A DNA stretch of 64,000 bases from Halocalculus aciditolerans (GCF_014647475.1 NZ_BMPG01000002.1:558001-622000), one strand, 5' to 3'; shown: positions 40,380 to 50,238, counted from the stretch's first letter. Translations and numbers: made by a program. Notes: generated by a model not told the origin, from the sequence alone.

Positions 40380-41534
40380 TTAGTCGAGGAAGCCGGCGTC
40401 GGCGAGGCGGTCGACGGCTTCGTTGAGGCGTTCCTGGCTGGCCGCGTAGGAGATGCGGGCGTAGCCGGGCGTGCCGAAGGCGCTGCCGGGGACGGTGGCG
40501 ACGTGCGCCTCCTCTAAGGCCTCGGTGCACCAGGCCTGGTCGTCGTCGTCGGTGGGGAGGAGGAGGTAGAACGCGCCGTCGGGGACGGCGACGTCGACGC
40601 CGTGGTCGGCGAGGCGGTCGACGAGGAGGTCGCGGCGGTCCTCGAAGGCGTCGACCATCTCGTCGACCGCGTCGTCGGTGTTCTCGAGCGCTTCGACGCC
40701 GGCGCGCTGGACGAAGTTCGTCGCGGAGGAGACGGAGTGCGACTGGACCTTCCCCGCCTGCGAGATGACCTCGTCGGGGGCGGCGAGGTAGCCGAGCCGC
40801 CAGCCCGTCATCGAGTACGCCTTCGAGAAGCCGTTCACTGTTACCGTCCGGTCTTCCATGCCGTCGAGGGTGCCGAGGGAGACGTGTTCCGCGCCGTAGT
40901 TGATGTGCTGGTAGATCTCGTCGGAAATCACGGTGATATCGTGTTCGACGGCGAGGTCGCGGACGCCCTCCATGGCGGCGCGAGAGAACACCGCGCCGCT
41001 CGGGTTGCTCGGCGAGTTCACGACGAGGAGGGTCGTCTCGTCGCTCACGACGGCGGCGAGGTCGTCGAGCGCGGGTTCGAGCTGGAAGCCGTGCGGTTCG
41101 AGGTCGACGCGGGAGATGTCGCCGCCGGCGAGCGTCGCCATCGCCTCGTAGGAGACCCACGCGGGGTCCATCAGGACGACTTCGTCGCCCTCGTCCACGA
41201 GCGCCTGGAAGGTCTCGTAGAGCGCCTGCTTCGCGCCGGGCGTGACGATGATCTGGTCGGACTCGTAGGCGAGCCCGTCGCCCTGGAGTTTCTCGGCGAT
41301 TGCGTCCTTGAGCTCGGGGACGCCGTTCGACGGCGCGTACCCCGTGTGGCCGGCCTCCATCGCGTCCTCGGCGGCGTCGACGATGTTCTCCGGCGTCGGG
41401 AAGTCGGGTTCGCCGACGGAGAGGTCGACGACGTCGACGCCTTCGGCTTCGAGCTCGGACGCGAGGTTACTGACGGCGAGCGTCGCCGACGGTTCGACGT
41501 TCGTGACGCGGCGCGCGAAGTCGAACGCCGTCAT
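40380..41534 (-). CDS. PLP-dependent class I/II aminotransferase (aspartate aminotransferase-like)
   Basis: The 384-residue protein is a fold-type I aminotransferase. PLP-binding landmarks are GAKQALYETFQAL, NSPSNPSGAVF, SDEIYQHINYG, the Schiff-base Lys238 in NGFSKAYSMTGWRLGY and the C-terminal substrate Arg in YARISYAAS. The closest fit is archaeal-type aspartate or aromatic aminotransferase; exact specificity is open. Its ATG overlaps the ribH stop by four bases. The longer upstream frame is the shadow of ribH. Confidence 0.9.
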   Translation of the reverse strand: MTAFDFARRVTNVEPSATLAVSNLASELEAEGVDVVDLSVGEPDFPTPENIVDAAEDAMEAGHTGYAPSNGVPELKDAIAEKLQGDGLAYESDQIIVTPGAKQALYETFQALVDEGDEVVLMDPAWVSYEAMATLAGGDISRVDLEPHGFQLEPALDDLAAVVSDETTLLVVNSPSNPSGAVFSRAAMEGVRDLAVEHDITVISDEIYQHINYGAEHVSLGTLDGMEDRTVTVNGFSKAYSMTGWRLGYLAAPDEVISQAGKVQSHSVSSATNFVQRAGVEALENTDDAVDEMVDAFEDRRDLLVDRLADHGVDVAVPDGAFYLLLPTDDDDQAWCTEALEEAHVATVPGSAFGTPGYARISYAASQERLNEAVDRLADAGFLD

Positions 41535-41941
41535 GCCGCCACCCCCGTGTTCACGAGGTCGAGCGCCGCGTCGACGGCGTGCGCGCCGTTCTCCGTCCGC
41601 GCGTACGCTTCGTCGCCGGACATCCCGGGGCCGGTGATGCCGAGCGTGACTGGTTTGTCGCGGTCCAGACTCACCTGCTGGAGGGTGCGCGCCGTCGAGC
41701 GGGTGATGACTTGGTCGTGATCCGTGTCGCCCGTGACGACCGCGCCGAGCACGGCGACGGCGTCGACGTCGTCTCTCCGCGCGAGGCGGTCCGCGACGAG
41801 CGGCGCGTCGAACGCGCCCGGGACGTGCTCGACGGCCGCGACGTCCGCGTCGGCGGCGTCGGCCGCGTCCAGCGCCGCCGACTCCATCTCTTCGGTGACC
41901 GGTCGGTTGAACCGCGCCACCACGATTCCGAGTGCAACCAT
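41531..41941 (-). CDS. ribH: 6,7-dimethyl-8-ribityllumazine synthase
   Basis: The 136-residue lumazine synthase condenses a ribitylamino-uracil with a four-carbon phosphate in riboflavin synthesis. Motifs seen are VVARFNRPVTEEM, VPGAFDAPLVA, AVLGAVVTGDTDHDQVI with the catalytic His, and PVTLGI. It is slightly shorter than bacterial RibH, as in other archaea. It forms a tight pair with the aminotransferase gene downstream, whose link to flavin synthesis is not obvious. Confidence 0.92.
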   Translation of the reverse strand: MVALGIVVARFNRPVTEEMESAALDAADAADADVAAVEHVPGAFDAPLVADRLARRDDVDAVAVLGAVVTGDTDHDQVITRSTARTLQQVSLDRDKPVTLGITGPGMSGDEAYARTENGAHAVDAALDLVNTGVAA

Positions 41942-42021
41942 ACCTGTCCCTTCCGCGGGGCGAGTAAAACGCTACCGCTCTCCGGAAACTTTGTACCCCT
42001 CCCGGTCCCGAGTCCCGGTAG

Positions 42022-43746
42022 ATGAACGAGTCGGACCGCCGCACCGCCCTCGGCGTCGCGCTCGCCGCCGCCGTCGCGCTCGTCCTCCGTTTCGCCCTCC
42101 TCGACGCGCGGATGTTCCACTGGGACGAAGCGCGCGTCGGCTACCTCACCCTCCAGTTCGCCGCGACCGGCCACTACGAGTACCGCCCCATCGTCCACGG
42201 CCCCTTCCTCTTCCTCGTGAACCGCGTCGTCTTCGACGTCTTCGGCGCGACCGACTACGCCGCGCGCGCCGTCGTCGCGCTCGTCGGCGGCCTCTTCCCG
42301 CTCACCGCCTGGCTCTACCGCGACCACCTCGACCGCGCCGAGACCGTCTGCTTCGCCGCGCTCCTCGCGCTCAACCCCGTCCTCCTCTACTACTCGCGGT
42401 TCATGCGGAACGACGTCCTCGTGGCCGCGTTCGCCGTCGCCACCGTCGGCCTCTGTCTCCGCGCTCGCGCGACCGGCCGCCACGGCTACCTCTACGCCGC
42501 CGCCGTCGCGTTCGCGCTCGCCTTCAGCACGAAGGAGAACGCTCTCCTCTACCTCTTCTGCTGGCTCGGCGCGCTCGCCGTCCTCCTCGACCACTACATC
42601 CTCCGCGCCCGCGCCACCGGCGGCGACGCCCTCCAGCCGTACGTCGACCTGCTCGGCGGGCTCTGGGACGCCGTGAACCGCCGGGAGACGCCGGCCGCCG
42701 AGCGGGCGAGACGCCGGCTCCGCGTGCCGCCCGCGGTCGCCGAGCGGTGGCCGCCGGCCGTCGTCGCGCTCCTCGTCTTCGTCGTCGCGTGGATATTCCT
42801 GTTCGCGCCGCGCCCCGACGTCTACCAGCCGTCCGCCTACCCGCATCTCCTCGACGACGCGACGGTCGGCGCGGTCCGGTCCTTCCTCGACCAGTGGGGG
42901 TCAGGCCACGAGTCCTCCTACTCCTCGTTCTTCGTCGACCAAGGGAAGGTCCTCGCGGAGGCGGCGTTCGTCACGACGCTGCTCGCCGTTCTCGGCTTCT
43001 TCGCGGACCGCTACCGCGAGCGGGGGCCGCGTCCGCTCGTGACGTTCGCCGCCGCGTGGGCGCTCGCGAGCCTCCTCGGCTACCCCGCCATCACGGACAT
43101 CTCCGGCCACTGGTCGGTCGTCCACGTCGTCGTCCCGCTCGCGCTCCTCGGCGGCGTCGGCGGCGGCCTGCTCGTCCGCCGAAGCGCTCGCGCCGTCCGC
43201 GCCGGCGACACCGTCGGCGTCGCGCTCGCCGTCGTCGTCCTCGTCGCCGCCGTCGGCCAGGTCGGCGTCGTCGCCGCGCAGACCTCGTACACGAACCACT
43301 CCGACCCCGACAACGTCCTCGTCCAGTACGGTCAGCCCGCCTACGACGTCCGCCCGGCCCTCGACGACACGGCGCGCATCGCCGCCGACCACGAAGGCAC
43401 GGACCTCCTCTTCTACGGCTCGCACTTCAACGTCGCGAACGAACCCTCGATACGGGATACCGACCTGCCGGCCGGGAACTGGTACAACCGCCTGCCGCTC
43501 CCGTGGTATCTCGCGCGCTCGAACGTCACCGTCGACTCGACGACGAACCTCGCGGCCGTGAACGACACGGCCCCGCCCGTCGTCCTCGCGAAAGCCGAGC
43601 ACTACCAGGAGCTGAGCGAGACGCTCCCCGGCTACGACGCCCGAACCTATCGGCTGACGTCGACGAACACCGTCATCGTCGTCTTCGTCGACCCGGCCGC
43701 CCTGCCCGAGCCACAGGCACGTGACGGCACGGACGTGCACACCTGA
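42022..43746 (+). CDS. agl23: Flippase-activity-associated membrane protein, Agl23 type
   Basis: The 574-residue protein has about ten membrane helices and the GT-C-like start FHWDEARVGYLTLQF...YRPIVHGPFLFLVNRVVF with the exported acidic pair. The stretch LLYYSRFMRNDVLVAAFAV matches the TIGR03663 (Agl23) family implicated in haloarchaeal lipid-linked glycan handling for N-glycosylation. The C-terminal 130 residues are a soluble exported domain. No other agl genes are adjacent. It is divergent from ribH. Confidence 0.82.
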   Translation: MNESDRRTALGVALAAAVALVLRFALLDARMFHWDEARVGYLTLQFAATGHYEYRPIVHGPFLFLVNRVVFDVFGATDYAARAVVALVGGLFPLTAWLYRDHLDRAETVCFAALLALNPVLLYYSRFMRNDVLVAAFAVATVGLCLRARATGRHGYLYAAAVAFALAFSTKENALLYLFCWLGALAVLLDHYILRARATGGDALQPYVDLLGGLWDAVNRRETPAAERARRRLRVPPAVAERWPPAVVALLVFVVAWIFLFAPRPDVYQPSAYPHLLDDATVGAVRSFLDQWGSGHESSYSSFFVDQGKVLAEAAFVTTLLAVLGFFADRYRERGPRPLVTFAAAWALASLLGYPAITDISGHWSVVHVVVPLALLGGVGGGLLVRRSARAVRAGDTVGVALAVVVLVAAVGQVGVVAAQTSYTNHSDPDNVLVQYGQPAYDVRPALDDTARIAADHEGTDLLFYGSHFNVANEPSIRDTDLPAGNWYNRLPLPWYLARSNVTVDSTTNLAAVNDTAPPVVLAKAEHYQELSETLPGYDARTYRLTSTNTVIVVFVDPAALPEPQARDGTDVHT

Positions 43747-43794
43747 CGGTCGGAACCGGGAGCGTTATGCACTCCCGGCCACACTCGTCGGGTG

Positions 43795-44973
43795 ATGACG
43801 GTTCTCGTTCCGGACGCGACGCTTGGTGTCGTCGGCGGCGGACAGCTCGGGCGGATGCTCGCCGAGGCGGCGAGCCCGCTCGGCGTCGACGTCGTCGTGC
43901 TCGACCCGACGCCGGACTGTCCCGCCGCGCCGCCCGCCGCGGCGCAGATACAGGGCGACTTCGACGACCCGGAGGCGCTCGACGAACTCGCCGCGCGGAG
44001 CGACGCGCTCACGTTCGAAATCGAACTCGCCGACCCGGACGTACTCGCCGAAGTAAGCGACACACACGACGTCCCTGTCCACCCGGACCCCGACACGCTC
44101 CGCACGATACAGGACAAGTACGTGCAGGACTCGCACTTCGCCGACGCCGGCGTTCCCGGCCCCGCGTTCAGGCAGGTGGACGACGCCGACGACCTCGAAG
44201 CCGCGTTCGAGGAACTCGGCTCGCCCCTGATGCTCAAAGCCCGCACCGGCGGGTACGACGGCCGCGGGAACGCGCCCGCAGAGACGGTCGAAGACGCCGA
44301 GGAGTACTTCGGCGGCCTCGAGGGACTCGTCGCCGAGGCGTTCGTGGACTTCGAACGCGAGCTCTCCATCATCGGCGTCGTCGGCGACGGCGAGCGCGCC
44401 GCCTACCCCGTCGTGGAGAACATCCACGAAGCGGAAATCCTCCGGGAGACGGTCGCGCCCGCCCGCACCACCGACGCGGTGGCGGAGCGCGCCCGCGACG
44501 TCGCGATGGACGTCCTCGACGCCCTCGACGGCCGCGGCGTCTACGGCATCGAACTCTTCGAGACGAGCGAGGGCGAAGTGCTCGTGAACGAGGTCGCGCC
44601 GCGCCCGCACAACTCCGGCCACTACACCATCGAAGCCGGGCACGCGAGCCAGTTCGAACAGCACGCGCGCGCCGTCCTCGGCCTCCCGCTCGCCCCGACC
44701 GCCCTCCGCGATGCTGCCGTTTCCGCGAACATCCTCGGCACCGTCGACGAAACGCGCCCCGCGAAGCTCACCGGCGTCCGGGACGTCCTCGCCGAACCCG
44801 GCGTCCACCTCCACTGGTACGGCAAAGACGACGTCCGCCCCCTCCGAAAGATGGGGCACCTCACGCTCGTCGGGAGTGGCCCGTCTGTCGAACCGGACCA
44901 CACCGATGGCGAGAACCGCGAAGAGATGCTCTCGCGCGCACGAGCGGCGCGTGACGCCCTCGACTTCGACTGA
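43795..44973 (+). CDS. purK: N5-carboxyaminoimidazole ribonucleotide synthase
   Basis: The 392-residue ATP-grasp enzyme carboxylates AIR with bicarbonate and ATP. The N-terminal LGVVGGGQLGRMLAEAA, the glycine loop KARTGGYDGRGN, EAFVDFERELSIIGV and the metal-binding NEVAPRPHNSGHYT...SQFEQH are diagnostic. A GTG three bases before the ATG could also start it. It precedes purE by 19 bases, the usual operon pair for this purine step. Confidence 0.95.
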   Translation: MTVLVPDATLGVVGGGQLGRMLAEAASPLGVDVVVLDPTPDCPAAPPAAAQIQGDFDDPEALDELAARSDALTFEIELADPDVLAEVSDTHDVPVHPDPDTLRTIQDKYVQDSHFADAGVPGPAFRQVDDADDLEAAFEELGSPLMLKARTGGYDGRGNAPAETVEDAEEYFGGLEGLVAEAFVDFERELSIIGVVGDGERAAYPVVENIHEAEILRETVAPARTTDAVAERARDVAMDVLDALDGRGVYGIELFETSEGEVLVNEVAPRPHNSGHYTIEAGHASQFEQHARAVLGLPLAPTALRDAAVSANILGTVDETRPAKLTGVRDVLAEPGVHLHWYGKDDVRPLRKMGHLTLVGSGPSVEPDHTDGENREEMLSRARAARDALDFD

Positions 44974-44992
44974 CGACTCACCGCTCACAGCT

Positions 44993-45598
44993 ATGACCAC
45001 CGAGACTGACCTCATCGAGCGACTCGAATCGGAAGCCGAACGCGACCTCGCCACCGCCCCCGACGTCGGTATCGTGATGGGGAGCGACTCCGACCTCGAC
45101 GTCATGAAGGGCGCGGCCGACGCCCTCGACGAGCTCGGGTTCGCCGAGTGCACGGACGTCGAAACCACGTATGACGCGGACTACACCTACGAGACGTGGG
45201 TGGTGTCGGCGCACCGGACGCCCGACCTGATGTACGCCTACGCGGACACCGCGGAAGCGCGCGGCGTCGACGTCATCGTCGCGGGCGCGGGCGGGAAATC
45301 CGCCGACCTCCCGAACATGACCGCGAGCATCGCCTATCCCGTTCCCGTCGTCGGCGTCCCCGTCCAGGAGAAGTCGGTGGACTCCGTCATCGGGATGCCG
45401 ACGGGCGCGCCGCTCACCGCCGTCGACGCCGGGAAATCCTACAACGCCGGGCTGTCCGCCGCCCAAGTGCTCGCGCGCTCCGACGACGCGCTCCGCGAGC
45501 GCCTCGTCGCCTTCCACGACGACCAGAAGTCGGGCGTCGCCGACGTCTCCGAGCGCCTCCACGACGACGGAATCGACGGGTTCATACAGAACCGCTGA
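44993..45598 (+). CDS. purE: N5-carboxyaminoimidazole ribonucleotide mutase
   Basis: This 201-residue protein is a class I PurE. The motifs GIVMGSDSDLDVM, VSAHRTPDLMYAYA and GAGGKSADLPNM hold the substrate-phosphate and catalytic residues (the SAHR His). An N-terminal extension of about 22 acidic residues precedes the core. It acts directly after PurK and is co-transcribed with it. Confidence 0.95.
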   Translation: MTTETDLIERLESEAERDLATAPDVGIVMGSDSDLDVMKGAADALDELGFAECTDVETTYDADYTYETWVVSAHRTPDLMYAYADTAEARGVDVIVAGAGGKSADLPNMTASIAYPVPVVGVPVQEKSVDSVIGMPTGAPLTAVDAGKSYNAGLSAAQVLARSDDALRERLVAFHDDQKSGVADVSERLHDDGIDGFIQNR

Positions 45599-45645
45599 AT
45601 TCGCGGAATCCGGCCGCCACGCCGCGAGATTTGGAAGAATCAACG

Positions 45646-45651
45646 TTTATA
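45646..45651 (+). promoter_or_regulatory. TATA box of the nuo operon
   Basis: CGTTTATAGG is about 40 bases before the nuoA ATG and is the only good TATA box close upstream of the eleven-gene run. Confidence 0.6.
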
Positions 45652-45687
45652 GGAGTTCGGCTGGAAGCGTCACACGATACGACGATT

Positions 45688-46092
45688 ATGAATCCATGGA
45701 TCGCCATCGGCGCGCTGGCGGTAGTGGCAGTCCTCATTCCGCTGAGCATGATGGGACTGTCGAGCCTGCTCCGTCCGAGCGTGCCCGAACAAGGGAAGCG
45801 AGCCGTCTACGAGAGCGGCGAAGTCCCCACGGGCGGGACGCGTCTCCGGTTCAACGTGCAGTACTACATGGTCGCGTTGCTGTTCGTCGTCTTCGACGTC
45901 GAGACCGTCCTCATCTTCCCGTGGACGCTTATCTATCGCGACGCCGTCGCATCGGTCGGCCTCCTTCCCGCGCTCGTCCCCATGCTCGCGTTCATCGGCG
46001 TTCTCGTCGTCGGGCTCGCGTGGGCGTGGCGGAACGGCGCCGTCCGCTGGGTGCGCAACCCACGCTACGGAGAACACGGACACTATGAGTAG
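45688..46092 (+). CDS. nuoA: Complex I subunit A
   Basis: The 134-residue NuoA has three membrane helices and the conserved loop YESGEVPTGGTRLRFNVQYYMVALLFVVFDVETVLIFPW, whose acidic residues line the quinone-site entry. It is the first gene of the operon and overlaps nuoB by eight bases. Confidence 0.93.
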   Translation: MNPWIAIGALAVVAVLIPLSMMGLSSLLRPSVPEQGKRAVYESGEVPTGGTRLRFNVQYYMVALLFVVFDVETVLIFPWTLIYRDAVASVGLLPALVPMLAFIGVLVVGLAWAWRNGAVRWVRNPRYGEHGHYE

Positions 46093-46792
46093 TGACACAC
46101 CCCGGGACAGCATCGTCGAGAGTAAGGAACCGCTCCGGAAGACACAGGACGCCCGCGCCGGAGTCGGCCGCGGCGACCGATTCAACTCGAAGCTCCGGGA
46201 GGCGTTCGGCTCCACGCCGTTCATCCTCACGAAGTTCGATAAGTTCGTGGACTGGGCACGGGGGAACTCGATGTTCATGCTCCAGTTCGGCATCGCGTGC
46301 TGCAGCATCGAGATGATGCACACGTACGCCGTGAAACACGACCTCGACCGCTTCGGGTCCGGCGTCCCGCGCGCCAGCCCCCGGCAGGCGGACGTGATGA
46401 TCGTCCCCGGGACGATCGTCTCGAAGTTCGCGCCGCGCATGAAGCGCGTCTACGACCAGATGCCCGAGCCGAAGTTCGTCGTCGGCATGGGCTCGTGCAC
46501 CATCTCCGGCGGCCCCTTCCAGGAGGGATACAACGTCCTGAAGGGCGCAGAGGAGGTCATCCCGGTCGACATCCACGTCCCCGGGTGTCCGCCGCGGCCG
46601 GAGGCGCTCGTCTACGGCGTGCAGAAACTCCAAGAGCGCGTTCGCGAGGGCGAGACCGCGCCGGTGACGGTCAAGCCGTACGAGCTGGAGGAGTTCGGCG
46701 ACTTAGAGCGCGACGAGTTCGTCCGCCAGCTCGCGGACGACATCGACGAGGACGACCTCGTGATGCGGTACAACTGGGCTGATTCGCCATGA
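46085..46792 (+). CDS. nuoB: Complex I subunit B (N2 cluster)
   Basis: The 235-residue NuoB carries the ligands of the terminal [4Fe-4S] cluster N2: the double Cys in GIACCSIEMM, then MGSCTISGG and VPGCPPRPEAL. It passes electrons to quinone. It has an N-terminal extension of about 45 residues relative to bacterial NuoB. It overlaps nuoCD by four bases. Confidence 0.95.
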   Translation: MSSDTPRDSIVESKEPLRKTQDARAGVGRGDRFNSKLREAFGSTPFILTKFDKFVDWARGNSMFMLQFGIACCSIEMMHTYAVKHDLDRFGSGVPRASPRQADVMIVPGTIVSKFAPRMKRVYDQMPEPKFVVGMGSCTISGGPFQEGYNVLKGAEEVIPVDIHVPGCPPRPEALVYGVQKLQERVREGETAPVTVKPYELEEFGDLERDEFVRQLADDIDEDDLVMRYNWADSP

Positions 46793-48474
46793 GCACGCAG
46801 GAAGAAACGCCCGAGGAGGGCGACGTCGAGGTCGAAGAGCCGCCCGTCGAGGGCGTCGACTACGACGCGCTCGAAGCGCTCCTCGGCGACGCCGTCACGG
46901 GCCGAGAGACGCATCTGAACGCGGAGGCGTTCCGCGTGCGCTCGGACCGCGTGCAGGACGCCCTCTCCGCGCTGAGAGAGGACGCCGGGTTCGACCACCT
47001 CTCCGCCGTCACGGCACAGGAGTACGAGACGCACTTCGAGTCGATCTACCACCTGAAGAAGTACGACGACCCGACGGAGGAAGTGAGCGTCGTCGTGCCG
47101 ACGCCCCGGGACGACCCGGTCAGTGAGTCCGGCTCGCCCGTGTTCGAGACCGCGAACTGGCACGAGCGCGAGGCCTACGACCTCGTCGGGATTAACTACG
47201 ACGACCACCCGGACCTCCGCCGCATCCTCCTCCCGGAGACCTGGCAGGGCCACCCGATGGGGCTCGACTACAACCAGGACAAACCCCAGATCGTCTCCTT
47301 CGAGGAGCACGAGAACCCGCTCGCGGACAGCCACCGCGGGGAGAACGCAGACACGATGTTCCTCAACATCGGCCCGCACCACCCGGCGACGCACGGCGTC
47401 CTCCACCTGAAGACCGTGCTCGACGGCGAGCAGGTGGCGCACGTCGAACCCGACATCGGCTACCTCCACCGCTGCGAGGAGCAGATGGCACAGAACGGCG
47501 ACTACCGCCACCAGATCATGCCGTACCCGGACCGCTGGGACTACGCGTCAGCCGGCCTGCTGAACGAGTGGGCGTACGCCCGCGTCGCCGAGGACCTCAA
47601 CGACATCGAGGTCCCCGAGTACGCGCAGGTCATCCGGACGATGGGCGCGGAGCTCTGCCGCATCGCCTCCCACCTCCTCGCGCTCGGCACGTTCTGCCTC
47701 GACATCTACGGCGACTTCACCGCCATCTTCATGTACGCGATGCAGGACCGCGAGCGCGTCCAGAAACTCCTCGAGGACCTCACCGGCCAGCGGATGATGT
47801 TCAACTACTTCCGCCTCGGCGGGGTCGTCTGGGACATTCCGGAGCCGCGCGATCAGTTCTTCGCGAACGTCCGCGAGTTCCTCGACGGCATTCCGAACCG
47901 GATGGACGAGTACCACGACCTCATCACGGAGAACGAGCTCTTCCAGCTCCGCACCGTGGGCACGGGCATCCTCGAACCCGAAATCGCGAAGCAGTACGGC
48001 GTCACCGGGCCGGTCGCCCGCGCGTCCGGCATCGACTACGACCTCCGCCGCGACGACCCCTACGGGTACTACGAGAACCTCGAGTGGGACGTCATCACGG
48101 ACTCCGGGAAGGACAACTACTCCCGGCTCCTCGTCCGCATGAAGGAGGTTGAGCAGTCCGCGCGCATCGTCGAGCAGTGCGTCGACCTCCTCGAGAACTG
48201 GGACGAGGAGGACCGCACGGTCCAGTCGAACGTCCCGCGCACGCTCACGCCCGAGGAGGACGCCGAAGTCTACCGCGCCGTCGAGGGCGCGAAGGGCGAA
48301 CTCGGCATCTACATCCGCTCCGACGGCACCTCGCAGCCCGGGCGGTTCAAGATTCGGAGCCCCTGCTTCAGTAACCTCTCCGCGCTCCACGAGATGAGCG
48401 AGGGCGAGTACATCCCCGACCTCATCGCGACGCTCGGCAGCCTCGACATCATCCTCGGCGAGGTGGATCGATGA
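46789..48474 (+). CDS. nuoCD: Complex I fused subunits C and D
   Basis: The 561-residue protein joins an N-terminal NuoC (about 30-165, ending WHEREAYDLVGINYDDHPDLRRILLP) to NuoD (about 185-561). NuoD shows FLNIGPHHPATHGVLHL and DIGYLHRCEEQMAQN for the quinone cavity, and it ends in LGSLDIILGEVDR. The first 25 residues are acidic and probably disordered. The fusion is common in haloarchaea. Confidence 0.95.
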   Translation: MSTQEETPEEGDVEVEEPPVEGVDYDALEALLGDAVTGRETHLNAEAFRVRSDRVQDALSALREDAGFDHLSAVTAQEYETHFESIYHLKKYDDPTEEVSVVVPTPRDDPVSESGSPVFETANWHEREAYDLVGINYDDHPDLRRILLPETWQGHPMGLDYNQDKPQIVSFEEHENPLADSHRGENADTMFLNIGPHHPATHGVLHLKTVLDGEQVAHVEPDIGYLHRCEEQMAQNGDYRHQIMPYPDRWDYASAGLLNEWAYARVAEDLNDIEVPEYAQVIRTMGAELCRIASHLLALGTFCLDIYGDFTAIFMYAMQDRERVQKLLEDLTGQRMMFNYFRLGGVVWDIPEPRDQFFANVREFLDGIPNRMDEYHDLITENELFQLRTVGTGILEPEIAKQYGVTGPVARASGIDYDLRRDDPYGYYENLEWDVITDSGKDNYSRLLVRMKEVEQSARIVEQCVDLLENWDEEDRTVQSNVPRTLTPEEDAEVYRAVEGAKGELGIYIRSDGTSQPGRFKIRSPCFSNLSALHEMSEGEYIPDLIATLGSLDIILGEVDR

Positions 48475-49526
48475 CCACGACGGGGATTCTCTCGCAGTGG
48501 CTCGGCTACGGCGCGAACCCCCCGCTCTGGGTCGAGGTCGCGCTGAGCTTCGTCGTCGCCGTCGTCGTCGCCACCATCATGATGCTCATGTCGGCGCTCG
48601 CCGGCCCGTGGGCGAAGCGGAAGATCACGGCGGCGTTCACGGACCGTATCGCCGTCGACCGCGTCGGCCCCTGGGGGCTGTTCATCATCATCGCGTCCGC
48701 GATACAGCTCTCCGCGAAGGAGCTCATCATCCCCGAAGGCGCGGACCGCCCCGCCTACGACCTCGCGCCGTTCGTCCTCCCGTTCTCGGCGTTCATGGGC
48801 TTCGCCGTCATCCCGTTCGGGAGCGGCCTCCAGCTCGCCGACCCGGAGACCGGCGTCGTCTACCTCTTCGCCGTCGCCAGCATCGCGAGCGTCGGCCTCG
48901 TCATGGGCGGCTACTCCTCCGGGAGTAAGTACAGCCTCCTCGGGAGCCTGCGCGCGGTCGCGCAGAACATCGCCTACGAGATTCCGCTCGTCGTCCTCGC
49001 GGCGTCCGTGGTGCTCTTCGCCGGGTCCCTCCAGATCAGCGAGATCGTCGCCGCCCAGCAGGGCGCGCTCCTCGCGCTCGGCCCGGTCACCATCCCGCAG
49101 TGGTACGCGTTCGTGAACCCGTTCGCGTTCGTGCTCTTCGTCATCGCGAACCTCGCGGAGGTCGGCCGGAACCCCTTCGACCTCCCGGAGGCGGCGACGG
49201 AGATCGTCGGCGGCTACATCACCGAGTACTCGAGCGTCTACTTCGTGCTGTTCTTCCTCGGGGAGTTCCTCCACATCTTCCTCGGCGGCGCGATCATCGC
49301 GACGCTCTTCCTCGGCGGCCCCGCCGGGCCCGGCCCCGAGTGGCTCGGCATCGTCTGGTTCATCGTGAAGATCTGGGGCGTCTTCCTCTTCACGCAGTGG
49401 TGTCGCTCCGCGGTCCCGCGACTCCGCATGGACCAGGTCATCGAGGTCGGGTGGAAGTTCCTGCTCGTCCTCGCGTTCGCGAACCTCGTCCTCACGGCGG
49501 TCATCGTGGGGGTGTTCCAGCTATGA
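48471..49526 (+). CDS. nuoH: Complex I subunit H
   Basis: The 351-residue membrane subunit has eight or more helices. The quinone-channel loop EVGRNPFDLPEAATEIVGGYITEYSS is strongly conserved. It links the peripheral arm with the proton-pumping arm. It overlaps nuoCD and nuoI by four bases each. Confidence 0.95.
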   Translation: MTTTGILSQWLGYGANPPLWVEVALSFVVAVVVATIMMLMSALAGPWAKRKITAAFTDRIAVDRVGPWGLFIIIASAIQLSAKELIIPEGADRPAYDLAPFVLPFSAFMGFAVIPFGSGLQLADPETGVVYLFAVASIASVGLVMGGYSSGSKYSLLGSLRAVAQNIAYEIPLVVLAASVVLFAGSLQISEIVAAQQGALLALGPVTIPQWYAFVNPFAFVLFVIANLAEVGRNPFDLPEAATEIVGGYITEYSSVYFVLFFLGEFLHIFLGGAIIATLFLGGPAGPGPEWLGIVWFIVKIWGVFLFTQWCRSAVPRLRMDQVIEVGWKFLLVLAFANLVLTAVIVGVFQL

Positions 49527-49984
49527 TCGGAGTTCTGAAATCGATGGCGACGACGATGAAGCACGCGCTCGACGGGCAGACCTTCACGGTCGACTACCCC
49601 GACGAAGCGCCGGACGTCAGCCCGCGCTTCCGCGGCATCCACAAGTTCAGCCAGGAACGCTGTATCTGGTGCCGCCAGTGCGAGAAGGTCTGTCCGAACG
49701 ACACGATCCACATCGTCACCGACGACAAGCGACAGGGCGAACAGTACAACCTCCACGTCGGCCAGTGCATCTACTGCCGGCTCTGCGAGGAGGTCTGCCC
49801 GGTGGACGCGATTCTCCTCACGGAGAACTTCGAGTTCACGGGCGACACGAAGCACGAGCTCGCCTACAACAAGGAGATGCTGCGGAACGTCCCGTGGTAC
49901 AAGGACGTCGACCCGCTCGCGGCGCGCGAACCCGACCGCGGGGCGTGGGTCGGCGAGGGCGACGGCGAGGTGGACTACCAATGA
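49523..49984 (+). CDS. nuoI: Complex I subunit I (two 4Fe-4S clusters)
   Basis: The 153-residue ferredoxin-like subunit has CIWCRQCEKVCP and CIYCRLCEEVCP, each with CxxCxxCxxxCP ligands for one [4Fe-4S] cluster. Because NuoEFG are missing from this operon, NuoI is the likely entry point for electrons, perhaps from ferredoxin. It overlaps both neighbours by four bases. Confidence 0.95.
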   Translation: MIGVLKSMATTMKHALDGQTFTVDYPDEAPDVSPRFRGIHKFSQERCIWCRQCEKVCPNDTIHIVTDDKRQGEQYNLHVGQCIYCRLCEEVCPVDAILLTENFEFTGDTKHELAYNKEMLRNVPWYKDVDPLAAREPDRGAWVGEGDGEVDYQ

Positions 49985-50238
49985 TCGCGGAGACCGCGGC
50001 GTTCGCGGTGTTCGCGCTGGTGACGCTCGTCGGGAGTCTCGGCGTCGTGCTCGCGCGCGACGTCTGGCACTCGGCGCTCTTCCTCGGCGTCACGCTGCTC
50101 TCCGTCGCCGTGCACTTCGTGATGCTACAGGCGGAGTTCCTCGCGGCGATGCAGGTGCTCGTCTACGTCGGTGGCGTCCTCATCCTCATCGCGTTCGCCG
50201 TGATGTTCACGCAGGGCGAACGGGGGGTGGCGGCGTGA
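49981..50238 (+). CDS. nuoJ1: Complex I subunit J, N-terminal half
   Basis: The 85-residue membrane protein corresponds to the first three helices of NuoJ (FALVTLVGSLGVVLARDVWHSALFLGVTLLSVA, then AEFLAAMQVLVYVGGVLILIAFAVMF). It ends at MFTQGERGVAA. The second half is a separate gene that overlaps it by four bases, a split known from haloarchaea. Confidence 0.9.
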   Translation: MIAETAAFAVFALVTLVGSLGVVLARDVWHSALFLGVTLLSVAVHFVMLQAEFLAAMQVLVYVGGVLILIAFAVMFTQGERGVAA